Source of the DNA: Chlamydiota bacterium
Lineage (GTDB): Bacteria; Chlamydiota; Chlamydiia; Chlamydiales; SM23-39
Assembly (NCBI GenBank): GCA_027366035.1
Contig: DAHXLK010000037.1
Coordinates: forward strand, 1-39,678
DNA: 39,678 nt
Direction: 5' to 3'
Shown here: piece after piece, positions 26,724 to 34,745 of the stretch
How the letters are laid out: each line of letters opens with the position of its first letter
How positions within the stretch are numbered: position 1 is the stretch's first letter
Program-made: the position numbers and the translations under genes
The notes under the pieces: model-generated
What the model was told of the DNA's origin: nothing
Database searches by the model: none
The model's input: the letters and a program-made list of their open reading frames with translations, nothing else

Positions 26724-26952
26724 GAGAGTAATCCTATCGTAAAGCGCCTTCCCAAAGAAGTATTTTTTTATTATATTCTTCTATTTTCTAGTGATGTTTA
26801 AATGTAGATAGCCTCGCTTAAATCCATGGAGAAAAAAATTGTCAATAATCTGTCGATATGTTGAAGATAATTGTCAGGTTATGAACAGAATAAAGTTATC
26901 GATAAATTTATGAACAAAAACCTCTCATGATAATGTATCAAAACTTCAACAT

Positions 26953-27118
26953 GGGGCTGTTTCGATCTCCCATTTGGTTAAAATTTTACCCTTGCTTTCC
27001 CGGATTTGATCTTTTTAAAAGTGATTATAACTTAGTAGGATATGTCACTTTTAAAAAAAATCAAACCAACGTTGCAAGGATCAAATTTTAACGGAACGGC
27101 GAAGATAAAAACAGCCCC
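26953..27118 (+). repeat. Hairpin repeat (MITE-like)
   Basis: A 166 bp copy with ends ggggctgttt / aaacagcccc and all internal blocks. The right arm has drifted (gaagataaaaacagcccc), so pairing near that end is imperfect. No target duplication is recognisable. It lies 10 bp downstream of the 3' end of tRNA-Pro, so it could act as that gene's terminator. Confidence 0.9.
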
Positions 27119-27128
27119 TAAGAAAGAA

Positions 27129-27203
27129 TCTGGGTGAGAGGATTTGAACCTCCGACCCCTTGCACCCCATGCAAGTGCGCTAGCCAAGCTGCGCCACACC
27201 CAG
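27129..27203 (-). tRNA. tRNA-Pro (GGG anticodon)
   Basis: A 75 nt cloverleaf on the minus strand. The acceptor stem is CTGGGTG/CACCCAG plus discriminator A. The D arm is GCGC...GCGC, the anticodon stem CTTGC/GCAAG has loop ATGGGGT (anticodon GGG), the variable loop has 5 nt, and the T arm is GGAGG-TTCGAAT-CCTCT. CCA is not encoded. It is a single gene flanked on both sides by hairpin-repeat copies. Confidence 0.96.
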
Positions 27204-27280
27204 ACATAGAACAAAAAATGCTAGTTACTTATAATTTTTATGTCAATAGTGGCCTTGTTGGATAAATACTTAGAGTCATC

Positions 27281-27355
27281 TATGTCACTTTCAAAAAAAT
27301 CAAATCGGCTTTGCAAGGCTCAAATTTTAACAAAATGGGAGATCGAAACAGTCCC
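27281..27355 (+). repeat. Right half of a hairpin repeat
   Basis: From tatgtcactttcaaaaaaat to agatcgaaacagtccc this equals the right arm of the family. The left arm is absent. It is preceded at 27251-27268 by ggccttgttggataaata, which resembles IS5/IS903-type insertion sequence ends. It sits upstream of ung. Confidence 0.85.
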
Positions 27356-27392
27356 GAAAATGGATCCTAAATTTTCTTTTTGATGAGTTTTT

Positions 27393-28094
27393 ATGAATTT
27401 TACAAATGTACAGCAGTTTTACATGGAGGCTGCGTGGAGCAATATATTAAAAGAAGAATTTGAGAAACCTTACATGAAAAGGCTTCAAGCGTTTCTTTCA
27501 GAGGAGTTAGCAAAGGAAAAAATAATATATCCTCCCCAAGATTTAATATTTAATGCCTTTTGCCAGACCCCATTTTATAAGGTAAAAGTAGTAATAATTG
27601 GGCAAGATCCTTATCACAACCCAGGACAAGCACATGGCCTCTCTTTTAGCGTACCTGTTGGGAGTTCTTTCCCTCCTTCCCTTCAGAATATATATAAAGA
27701 GTTAATGGAGGATGTTCACATGGTAACCCCAAAACACGGTTGCTTACTTTCTTGGGCGAAGCAAGGGGTCCTTTTATTAAATGCTACTTTAACGGTAAGG
27801 GCTTATGAACCTAAATCTCATTATGGGTATGGATGGGAACAATTTACAGATATAGTAATTCAAAAGCTTGCTAAGGAAAAGCAAGGACTGGTATTTATTT
27901 TATGGGGGAAGGCTGCAAAGGAAAAGTGTGAATATATTTTGAAAGAAGATAAAATGCATCATTTATTGTTAGAGGCTGCTCACCCTTCACCTCTATCAGC
28001 CCATGCAGGATTTTTTGGTTGCAAGCATTTTTCTAAAACAAATGTTTTCTTGATAAGACTGGGTAAGGATCCTATCGATTGGAATATAAGCTGA
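27393..28094 (+). CDS. ung: Uracil-DNA glycosylase, family 1
   Basis: Removes uracil from DNA to start base excision repair. The 233-residue protein has the water-activating motif GQDPYHNPGQAHGLSFSVP, the LLLNATLTVR uracil-binding segment, VFILWGKAAK, and the DNA-intercalating HPSPLSAHAGFFGCKHFSKTN motif with the catalytic His. Length and motif order are normal for family 1. The ATG at 27393 is followed by NFTNVQQFY. Its 3' end overlaps the probable TTG start of the MFS gene by 16 bp. Confidence 0.96.
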   Translation: MNFTNVQQFYMEAAWSNILKEEFEKPYMKRLQAFLSEELAKEKIIYPPQDLIFNAFCQTPFYKVKVVIIGQDPYHNPGQAHGLSFSVPVGSSFPPSLQNIYKELMEDVHMVTPKHGCLLSWAKQGVLLLNATLTVRAYEPKSHYGYGWEQFTDIVIQKLAKEKQGLVFILWGKAAKEKCEYILKEDKMHHLLLEAAHPSPLSAHAGFFGCKHFSKTNVFLIRLGKDPIDWNIS

Positions 28095-29308
28095 TCCAAA
28101 AAGAAAAACTAGCTCTTGCTTCGATTTTCTTTACCTTTTTTGTAGATAATCTTTGTTGGTCTATTGTTTTCCCTATTTTTGCCCCATTTTTTCTAGATTC
28201 GAGAAATCTCATTTTTTCACCGGAGGTTTCTTCTGCAACTAGAACAACTATTTTAGGTTTTTTTCTAGCAGCCTTCCCGGCTGCACAGTTTTTTGGAGCT
28301 ACTCTTATTGGAGATTATGCGGATCGTAAAGGAAGAAAAAAAGCATTTTTTTATACGATTCTTTTTTCCATAGTAGGGCTTGTTCTTACAGCAATAAGTA
28401 TTCATTTAAAGCTTATTTCTTTGTTATTTATATCTAGACTTATTTCAGGGGTATTTTCTGGGAATTTATCTATTTGTCTTACGGCGATTGCCGATTTAAG
28501 TCATAATGAATACTCCCGAGTTAAAAATTTTGGGTATCTCGCCGCAATCGCCGGTTCTTCTTTTATAATTGGGGTCTTTTTAGGAGGGTGGTTTTCTGAT
28601 GCGGCTATCAATAGTTATTTTAATCCAGCTTTTCCCATTTGGATAGCGGCCGGCTTAACAATAGTGAACCTTTTTTTCATCATATTTTTTTTCAGAGAAA
28701 CCAGGCACCCTCATGAACATCTAGAGTTTGATTTTTTAGAAGGAATTCATAACATCCAGAAAGTCCTTAAAACTAAAAATATTAAGGTGATCTACATGAC
28801 CTATTTTTTGTTTTTATTCTCCTGGAATATTCTTCTACAATTTACTCCGGTACAAGTAGTGGAATTTTTTCAATTTACAAATATTGAAATTGGATATGTT
28901 GCCTCTTTTATGGGTATTTGCTGGGCGTTAGGTTCCGGAATATTGAATAAACTATTTATTAAAAAATTTCAGCCATTGAAGGTGTTCGAGATCTGTCTTA
29001 TGTTTTTTACTTTGTTTTGTGTTCTTGTTATTTTTCCAAAACATTTGATCGGCTTGCTTGTGATTTTGGGATTGGGTGTATGTACGGCAGGGATTGCTTG
29101 GCCAATATGTACTAATGTGATCTCAGCTGCAGCCGGAAAAGATATTCAAGGAAAAATTTTGGGAATGAGTCAATCGGTACAGTCATTGGCTATGACCCTT
29201 TCTCCTCTTGTCGCCGTCTTTACCCATATTCATCCTAGCGTTCCTTTTTTATCTGCTGCTTGTTCAAGCTTGATTGCGGTAATTGTCTATTTTAAAATTA
29301 AAATTTAA
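28079..29308 (+). CDS. MFS transporter
   Basis: A 409-residue protein with about twelve membrane segments. The loop between segments 2 and 3 carries the major facilitator motif A as GDYADRKGRKKAFF (about 79-92), and a second half begins near residue 235. It resembles the tetracycline/drug-proton antiporter branch, but the substrate is unknown. The best start is TTG at 28079 with AAGGA ten bases upstream, inside the ung 3' end. There is no ATG before the first membrane segment. The coupling to ung may only reflect compact packing. A hairpin-repeat copy lies 84 bp past the stop. Confidence 0.82.
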   Translation: MEYKLIQKEKLALASIFFTFFVDNLCWSIVFPIFAPFFLDSRNLIFSPEVSSATRTTILGFFLAAFPAAQFFGATLIGDYADRKGRKKAFFYTILFSIVGLVLTAISIHLKLISLLFISRLISGVFSGNLSICLTAIADLSHNEYSRVKNFGYLAAIAGSSFIIGVFLGGWFSDAAINSYFNPAFPIWIAAGLTIVNLFFIIFFFRETRHPHEHLEFDFLEGIHNIQKVLKTKNIKVIYMTYFLFLFSWNILLQFTPVQVVEFFQFTNIEIGYVASFMGICWALGSGILNKLFIKKFQPLKVFEICLMFFTLFCVLVIFPKHLIGLLVILGLGVCTAGIAWPICTNVISAAAGKDIQGKILGMSQSVQSLAMTLSPLVAVFTHIHPSVPFLSAACSSLIAVIVYFKIKI

Positions 29309-29310
29309 AT

Positions 29311-29328
29311 AGACTTCTTTCGAAACTC
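29311..29328. repeat. Solo terminus of the second repeat family
   Basis: agacttctttcgaaactc matches the inverted-repeat ends at 1979-1997 and 2200-2218. No inverted partner was found before the dapA region. It is close to the MFS stop codon. Confidence 0.55.
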
Positions 29329-29391
29329 ATTTTGTCAGCTCCGGATTGTAGATTTCTTCAATTAAATTAAAATGACGAGAGGATCTTTTAC

Positions 29392-29558
29392 GGGACTGTT
29401 GAAATCTCCCATTTAGTTAAAATTTTACCCTTGCTTCCTCGGATTTGATCTTTTTAAAAGCTCCTATACCTTAGTAGGATATGTAGATTTTCAAAAAAAT
29501 AAAACTGGCTTTGCAAGGCTCAAATTTTAACGGCAAAGCTAAAGATTTCAACAGTCCC
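29392..29558 (+). repeat. Hairpin repeat (MITE-like), well-preserved copy
   Basis: A 167 bp copy with perfect terminal repeats gggactgttgaaatct / agatttcaacagtccc and a 4 bp flanking duplication, ttac (29388-29391 and 29559-29562). It fills half of the 337 bp gap between the MFS gene and the next gene. A short hairpin (ctcct/aggag) followed by tttttt at about 29580-29612 is the only other structure seen there. Confidence 0.92.
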
Positions 29559-29645
29559 TTACGCCTGTTTCTAGGACTCCTCCTGACTTTCTGCTAGGAG
29601 AGTTTTTTATCTTCATGTAAAATAGTGTTGGTAATGATGTAAAAT

Positions 29646-30014
29646 ATGTCATTTTTAGATTATGTCAATCTTCTTCTCAAGATGAGTAGGAGCTGTAATA
29701 CAGGAAATGTAAGAGACACCAATATATCTGTAAATCTTGAAAAAAAAACCTTTATATTAAAGGCTAAAATTTTTTCTAGGCCATATATCTCAAAAGCCAC
29801 TCGAAGCTATGTTTCTAAGGCAGCTACAAAATTTGGTAGCTTTCAATTGAATGCTTCTGAAATTTTATTTGTACAGCAAATCCCTTTTTCTGAATGTTTA
29901 CGGAGAGCTTTTCAAAGATTTTCTAAGAATGTAAGAAAAAAGAGAGGCCTCCTATATGAGCTCGAAGACAAAAAACATTTTTTAATTAAAACTATTCCTA
30001 CAAATTTTTTATAG
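29646..30014 (+). CDS. Small basic protein, function unknown
   Basis: 122 residues with no signal peptide or membrane segment. The middle is rich in Ser/Ala/Lys (SKATRSYVSKAATKFGSF) and a basic helix follows (LRRAFQRFSKNVRKKRG). I do not recognise the family. The ATG lacks a strong ribosome binding site. It lies 32 bp upstream of dapA in the same direction and may be cotranscribed with it. The amino acid composition looks like a real protein rather than a chance frame, but nothing else supports it. Confidence 0.5.
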   Translation: MSFLDYVNLLLKMSRSCNTGNVRDTNISVNLEKKTFILKAKIFSRPYISKATRSYVSKAATKFGSFQLNASEILFVQQIPFSECLRRAFQRFSKNVRKKRGLLYELEDKKHFLIKTIPTNFL

Positions 30015-30046
30015 ATTATAGTGGTTTATCTAAAAAAGGTGATCAC

Positions 30047-30979
30047 ATGCATAACGGGATGGAAAAAGGGTCTTGGGTTCCTATCGTTACTCCATTTACT
30101 TCTAAAAATGAAATTGACTTCCAATCTCTTACAGAGCTAATAGAATGGCATATTGCAGAAGGAACAGATGGAATTGTTTGTCTAGGAACAACCGGAGAGG
30201 CTCCAACCCTAAGCAAAGAAGAAAAATTGCAGGTTATTCAAACCTGCCTACAAGTGATAAAGGGGCGTATCCCCCTTATTGTTGGCACCGGAACTAATAA
30301 TACTGCCGAGTCGGTTGCTTTCACAAAAGTGGTAAAAGATTTACAAGTCGATGGAGCTTTAGTTATTTTTCCCTATTATAATAAGCCCTCTTTTAAGGGA
30401 TGTTTAGAGCATTTTAGAGTTATTAGCAAAGTAGGAGTTCCTATCATGCTCTATTATAACCCCGGTAGATCAGGATTTAAACTTCCACTAGAAATATTTA
30501 TTCAGATGGAAAAGGAAAAATTAATTCATTCGATTAAGGATAGTTCTAGTGAAATGCAGTTTTCTAAACAGTTGCGTAAAAGTGTCGATTTGCCCATTTT
30601 TTCAGGAGATGATATTTATAATGTCCCGATCTTAAAAGAAGGTGCTACAGGTATTGTTGGTGTCGTAACAAACCTTTTTCCTAAAGAGTGGAAGGAGGTT
30701 GTCAATCTATTCCTAATGGGTAAATTTAAAGAAGGGTCCATCCTGGCAAGTAGGTTTGATAAGTTGTTAACAGCTCTTTCTTTAGAAGTGAACCCAACCA
30801 CTGTAAAATATACCCTATCTCTTATGGGAAAATGTTCTCCCTATCTTAGGTTGCCTTTGGTAGAACCTGAAGATAAAACAAAAGAAAGGATACAAAAAGC
30901 TCTTACTGAATTAATGAAGCCTACTTTTTCAAAAGGTCATGTTAGATGTGACGAAAAATTAACTGAAATTTCTAGTTAA
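30047..30979 (+). CDS. dapA: 4-hydroxy-tetrahydrodipicolinate synthase
   Basis: Condenses pyruvate with aspartate semialdehyde in the lysine/diaminopimelate pathway. A TIM barrel of 310 residues shows GTTGEAPTL with the conserved Thr pair, a LYYNPGRSG segment with the catalytic Tyr, and SIKDSSSEM with the Schiff-base Lys. GDDIYN follows. The length slightly exceeds the ~292 of E. coli owing to a C-terminal tail. In chlamydiae this feeds diaminopimelate for peptidoglycan. No other dap gene is nearby. The ATG at 30047 has AAGGTGA eight bases upstream; an ATG at 30059 is also possible. Confidence 0.95.
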   Translation: MHNGMEKGSWVPIVTPFTSKNEIDFQSLTELIEWHIAEGTDGIVCLGTTGEAPTLSKEEKLQVIQTCLQVIKGRIPLIVGTGTNNTAESVAFTKVVKDLQVDGALVIFPYYNKPSFKGCLEHFRVISKVGVPIMLYYNPGRSGFKLPLEIFIQMEKEKLIHSIKDSSSEMQFSKQLRKSVDLPIFSGDDIYNVPILKEGATGIVGVVTNLFPKEWKEVVNLFLMGKFKEGSILASRFDKLLTALSLEVNPTTVKYTLSLMGKCSPYLRLPLVEPEDKTKERIQKALTELMKPTFSKGHVRCDEKLTEISS

Positions 30980-31005
30980 AACCGGAACAAAAGAATGAAA
31001 CAAGT

Positions 31006-32232
31006 TCAGAGTTCTTTTCTTTGGAAGCTAGAATGCAGTTGAAGTTTTGTTCGATATTTGGCTACCGTCCTTCTTGCGAAAAAGTAGCCCTCTTGTTTTA
31101 ACTTTTCTGAAAGCTGTCTATCAGAATAAGGGTGTAGTGGATCTTCATTTTCCAAAAGGTTTTTAAGTGCCTGAGTCGCCGCTTTTACACTTCTTCCACC
31201 ATTATTTATAGGAGCCGATAGAAAAAAATAAAGTGGCTTTATCCCATAAGGAGTATTTATATATTTTTGTTGAAAAGCACGCGCAATAGTAGATGGGGCT
31301 ACCTGTAAAGTAGAGGCAATCTCTTTTTTAGTTAATGGAGCGATTGCTTCATTTCCGGACAAATACTTTTGTTGCTTTTTAACTATATATAAGCCGATTT
31401 TTAATAAAAGCTCTCTCCTTTTATTGATAGCACACATTAACCATTTCCCTTGTTTCGTAAATTTTTGCAGGGTCTCTTTTTCATCTTTTGGCAAATCATT
31501 CTTTAGTAATTGCGTATATTCTTTGTTAAGCCGAAATGAAGGGAGACTATATTCATTGATCGTAACGATCCAGTTCTGTCCCTTTTTTTTAAAAAAAATA
31601 TCTGCTTGCGCAGGTATTCCAGCTGTAAGATCATCCGGCTCTATCGGATAAAGATATAATGAGGCCAGTTCTTTTTTTAGTTCTTTTTTTGTTAATTGTT
31701 TGCACCTACCTTTTATAAAATCATCATAGTGATCCCTAATGAGGTGGAAGATAAGGCTATTTTCTCGCTGTTGTTTTCTTAATTGTATTAAAAGGCAGTC
31801 TTGTCCATTTCTTGCTCCAATTCCTGCCGGTTCGAAAGATTGTAATATAACTAATGCCTTTTCTAATAATTGTTCATCAATGGAGTATTCTTTTGCAATA
31901 AGAGGTAGAGGTAATCTGACCCACCCTTTTGTGTCCAGGTTTGTAATTAGGGCCTTGATTGCTTGTAAATCTGCTTCTTCTTTTATTACCTCTCTAGCTT
32001 GTGATAAGAGAGAATCGGTTAAAGAGAGCTTAGCTGGGCTATCAGATAACTGTAAGGCCACAGGGGAAGGGGGGGCGATCAATTCTAGCATTGGATTTTT
32101 TTCGATCTCTGTTTGCAAATAGTTCGAAAGCTCCAAGAGAGGCATTTGGAGAATAGCTAGCGCTTGTTGCATTTTCATTGTCATAGCTAGCTGTTGTTTA
32201 GGCTTCATTTGCAAGGAGTAGCTAACTTTCAT
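31006..32232 (-). CDS. rpoN: RNA polymerase sigma-54 factor
   Basis: A 408-residue sigma factor needing an enhancer-binding ATPase. The N-terminal region I is glutamine/leucine-rich (SYSLQMKPKQQLAMTMKMQQ, then LEKNPMLE-like) and would contact the activator. The core-binding region follows, and a helix-turn-helix is near 290-320 (LTKKEIASTLQVAPSTIARA). The C-terminal RpoN box reads ARRTVAKYR, the -24 recognition element. It is shorter than the 477 residues of E. coli, with a reduced acidic region II. It diverges from a GT9 gene. The partner activator (AtoC-like in chlamydiae) is not in the window. Confidence 0.95.
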   Translation of the reverse strand: MKVSYSLQMKPKQQLAMTMKMQQALAILQMPLLELSNYLQTEIEKNPMLELIAPPSPVALQLSDSPAKLSLTDSLLSQAREVIKEEADLQAIKALITNLDTKGWVRLPLPLIAKEYSIDEQLLEKALVILQSFEPAGIGARNGQDCLLIQLRKQQRENSLIFHLIRDHYDDFIKGRCKQLTKKELKKELASLYLYPIEPDDLTAGIPAQADIFFKKKGQNWIVTINEYSLPSFRLNKEYTQLLKNDLPKDEKETLQKFTKQGKWLMCAINKRRELLLKIGLYIVKKQQKYLSGNEAIAPLTKKEIASTLQVAPSTIARAFQQKYINTPYGIKPLYFFLSAPINNGGRSVKAATQALKNLLENEDPLHPYSDRQLSEKLKQEGYFFARRTVAKYRTKLQLHSSFQRKEL

Positions 32233-32331
32233 GTGAAAACCCTTTTGCTTTTTAATAACAAAAGAAATAATTTATGTAAGTTATTTAAAGCTAATTCATT
32301 TAAAAACTTTTATTGGGTGCTCAAGGAAAGA

Positions 32332-33291
32332 ATGAGGCAAAAAGCAGCTGTATTTTGTCATAATGGACTTGGAGATGCAATTGTCTCTTTAGTAATATCT
32401 AATAATTTACATCAAAATGGATGGTCTGTAGATACCTATCATAATGGGATACAGGGATTACAGCACTGGTTTCCCCATTTACCTATTCATACCTATCCCG
32501 ATATCGATAAAATTGGGGACATTCTAGAAAAATATAACCAATTAATAGTATTTGATAATGAGACGAGTACGTTTATTTTACAACTTATAAAAGTTGCAAA
32601 ACAACGAGAGCCGGAAAAAATTAAAGTGATATATGCTTATCCTACTCAAGGGATACGGTTAAAACCATATTATAAAGATGCTGAATTAGATCCTTCTAGG
32701 CCAATTTTGGAAAATCTCAAGGTATTTTGTGAAGATATCTTACGACTTGATAAAACAACAAAAAGCAACGGGATTATTGCCCCTCTACATATTCAGTTTC
32801 GCAAACACCCTAAGAGAGTTATTTTGCATATTTCCAGCTCTAGACCGGGAAAGAATTGGTCTATTGAGAAATATGTAAAGCTAGCTTTACATTTGCGGCA
32901 ACAAGAATTTGAACCTATATTTGTTGCAGGTGGAGGGAAAGAGAGAAACGCCTATTTATGGCTTGAAGAGAAAAAGTTTCATTTACCAACTTTTTCTAGT
33001 TTAGATGATTTGGCTTGTTATATCTATGAATCCGGTTACCTTATTGGGAATGACTCAGGGCTTGGCCACTTAGCCTCTTGTATGGGAATTCCTACCATTA
33101 CGATTAGCCGAAGAAAATCTGTAGCTAAATTTTGGAAACCTAATTGGACGCTTGGAAAAATTGTTGTCCCACACTTCTTAATTCCAAATATTCGTGGATT
33201 TAGGCTTCGCGATCGCAAATGGAAATTTTTTATCTCTGTAAATAAGGTCATCAAAGCTTTTAATCAATTGTTACAAAATGAAAAGTTATAA
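32332..33291 (+). CDS. Glycosyltransferase family 9 (heptosyltransferase-like)
   Basis: 319 residues from the ATG at 32332, which has AAGGA four bases upstream; an earlier ATG at 32194 lies inside rpoN and is rejected. The start MRQKAAVFCHNGLGDAIVS is the GT-B N-terminal strand with the acceptor-side GLGD. The C-terminal half has ILHISSSRPGKNWS, VAGGGKERNAY and the hallmark GNDSGLGHLASCMGIPTITIS, which binds the sugar nucleotide. Family members add heptose or related sugars to the lipopolysaccharide core. The acceptor and sugar are not determined here. No lipopolysaccharide gene is adjacent. Confidence 0.82.
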   Translation: MRQKAAVFCHNGLGDAIVSLVISNNLHQNGWSVDTYHNGIQGLQHWFPHLPIHTYPDIDKIGDILEKYNQLIVFDNETSTFILQLIKVAKQREPEKIKVIYAYPTQGIRLKPYYKDAELDPSRPILENLKVFCEDILRLDKTTKSNGIIAPLHIQFRKHPKRVILHISSSRPGKNWSIEKYVKLALHLRQQEFEPIFVAGGGKERNAYLWLEEKKFHLPTFSSLDDLACYIYESGYLIGNDSGLGHLASCMGIPTITISRRKSVAKFWKPNWTLGKIVVPHFLIPNIRGFRLRDRKWKFFISVNKVIKAFNQLLQNEKL

Positions 33292-33372
33292 ATCAAAAAA
33301 AGATAATAAAGAAACATCTGAACATATAATAATCTGAAAAACTAGGCTCGCTTTTTAGAGACATTCTCTGAA

Positions 33373-33682
33373 TTAAGCCATCTGACGCTTACACATAAGT
33401 CGAATCATTGCCAGATACATCATCGATAAACGAGATATACCATATGGGCCTGTTTCGATCTTCGCTTTGTCGTTAAAATTTGAACCTAGCAAAGCCGGTT
33501 TTATTTTTTTGAAAGCGACATATCCTACTAAGGTATAGTCGCTTGAAAAAGATCAAATCCGGGGAAGCAAGGGTAAAATTTTAACCAAATGGAAGATCGA
33601 AACAGGCCCCATATTTACGCCATAGCCCTTCTGTCTTTATCCCTGCTTGCCCTTCTTCTAAAATTCTGCTTCGATCTTCCTC
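33373..33682 (-). pseudogene. Transposase remnant interrupted by a hairpin repeat
   Basis: On the minus strand the sequence 33682-33615 encodes an ILEEGQAGIKTEGLWRKY segment like the helix-turn-helix of IS3-family OrfA (LKEGEAGVKxxELCRKHGIS). After the repeat at 33446-33609, sequence 33445-33373 continues in the same frame with GIS, then a MMYLAMIRLM stretch and a stop. Removing the element and one copy of its 5 bp duplication rejoins RKY-GIS in frame (47 codons including the stop). The MMYLAMIRLM end looks more like the C-terminus of an IS5-type transposase, so the remnant may itself be a fusion of two old insertions. Upstream is blocked by a TAA at 33685-33683. Confidence 0.65.
33446..33609 (-). 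repeat. Hairpin repeat (MITE-like) inserted in a transposase remnant
   Basis: A 164 bp copy with matching ends gggcctgtttcgatctt / aagatcgaaacaggccc (one internal position apart) and a perfect 5 bp duplication, catat (33441-33445 and 33610-33614). The orientation is reversed relative to the copy at 9962. The inner blocks pair across the element as in other copies. The remainder of the 411 bp gap between the GT9 gene and trhO is the transposase remnant. Confidence 0.92.
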
Positions 33683-33702
33683 TTAGGCAAAAATTGCCTG
33701 CT

Positions 33703-34656
33703 TTAGATCTTTTTTGCCTGCTTCCTAAATGGCTTGGGCCTCGGGGAAGAATCGAAAGGTCTTAGACGCGAGGCTGCCATGCAAGAAGAGGAGCAGCAAC
33801 CTACCTTAACTTGAGAACAGGCATGGCAGCAGGTAAATAGTTCATTACAGTCCATATTAGCACAGTTATAATAGACATCCGAAGGAAGTCCGCAATGATG
33901 ACAAGAAGAAATCGCCTCGACATCCCCTTCTTGTAAAGGGACGACCAAACGGTCGTCAAAGACGAACAACTTTCCTTGGAAATGTTCTCCGCCTTCCTCA
34001 AAACCATATTGAATAATCCCCCCTTCTAGCTGGTAGACATTTGTATACCCTTTTTCTTGTAAATAGGTAGAGTAGTACTCGCACCGTATCCCACCGGTAC
34101 AGTATATCATCACCTTCGCTTCTTTGGGGATCTGCTTTTCCAACTCAGAAGTCCAAGAGGGAAATTCTCTAAACGAGGCGCAAGGGGGGAGGATAGCCCC
34201 CTTAAAATGACCGACTTTGGATTCGTAATTATTTCTTACATCGATAACCACCGTCTCCTTATCTTTTTCTTCTAACATCTTCTTCCAGGTAGAAGGGCTC
34301 ACCGCGTTACCCCTTTTCGAAAGGTCAACAGGATGGTCAAAAGCAACCAGCTGCTTTCTAATCTTGATAGTCAATTTATAAAAAGCATGTTCCTGACATG
34401 GCTGGACTTTACAGACAATCTTCTCATATTTTTTTCGAAGCCAATCGATGTAGCCCAAAGCATCCCGATATTCACCACTCACTTGGCCATTGACCCCTTC
34501 TTGTGACAGGTAGATCCTCCCCCGAATATCCCTGGAGTTCAAAAAATTTCTATGTGCTTCCAGATCCTCTTGCAGATCTAAAATTGGGGTAAAATAATAG
34601 TAAGCAATAGCTAAATAAGTAGACATAACTGGCTGATCATTATACACAAGTTGCAT
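33703..34656 (-). CDS. trhO: tRNA uridine(34) hydroxylase, rhodanese-like (TrhO/YceA)
   Basis: Oxygen-dependent hydroxylation of wobble uridine to ho5U. In the 317-residue protein, an N-terminal acylphosphatase-like domain (about 11-105, with GRIYLSQEGVNGQVSG) precedes a rhodanese domain whose loop is YCTGGIRCEYYS, with catalytic Cys186 and Cys192. A C-terminal region of about 60 residues has eleven or more cysteines (CHHCGLPSD, NCANMDCNELF, CCHACS, CCSSSC) and probably binds zinc. An in-frame ATG at 34626 (MSTYLAIAYY) is an alternative start, while the longer start has a GGGGG stretch upstream. Base composition is richer in G+C than the genes before 33.3 kb. Confidence 0.92.
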   Translation of the reverse strand: MQLVYNDQPVMSTYLAIAYYYFTPILDLQEDLEAHRNFLNSRDIRGRIYLSQEGVNGQVSGEYRDALGYIDWLRKKYEKIVCKVQPCQEHAFYKLTIKIRKQLVAFDHPVDLSKRGNAVSPSTWKKMLEEKDKETVVIDVRNNYESKVGHFKGAILPPCASFREFPSWTSELEKQIPKEAKVMIYCTGGIRCEYYSTYLQEKGYTNVYQLEGGIIQYGFEEGGEHFQGKLFVFDDRLVVPLQEGDVEAISSCHHCGLPSDVYYNCANMDCNELFTCCHACSQVKVGCCSSSCMAASRLRPFDSSPRPKPFRKQAKKI

Positions 34657-34721
34657 TTATAACCCCCACAACATATCTTGTAATCTCGTATAACCTCCTC
34701 AGATCGTTTGCCGTCCAAGCT

Positions 34722-34737
34722 GGGACTGTTGAAATCT
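34722..34737 (+). repeat. Bare terminus of the hairpin repeat
   Basis: gggactgttgaaatct is a perfect 16 bp match to the end of the copies at 9962 and 29392. The rest of the element is missing, and the next gene ends 9 bp later at 34746. Confidence 0.7.
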
Positions 34738-34745
34738 GGGGAAGT

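Noticed and set aside
27032..27214. 60-codon open frame on the minus strand
   Set aside because: It covers tRNA-Pro and part of a hairpin repeat; the RNA gene explains the sequence.
32194..32331. Longer N-terminus of the GT9 glycosyltransferase
   Set aside because: It overlaps the start of rpoN and lacks family similarity; the ATG at 32332 has a good ribosome binding site and begins the GT-B fold.
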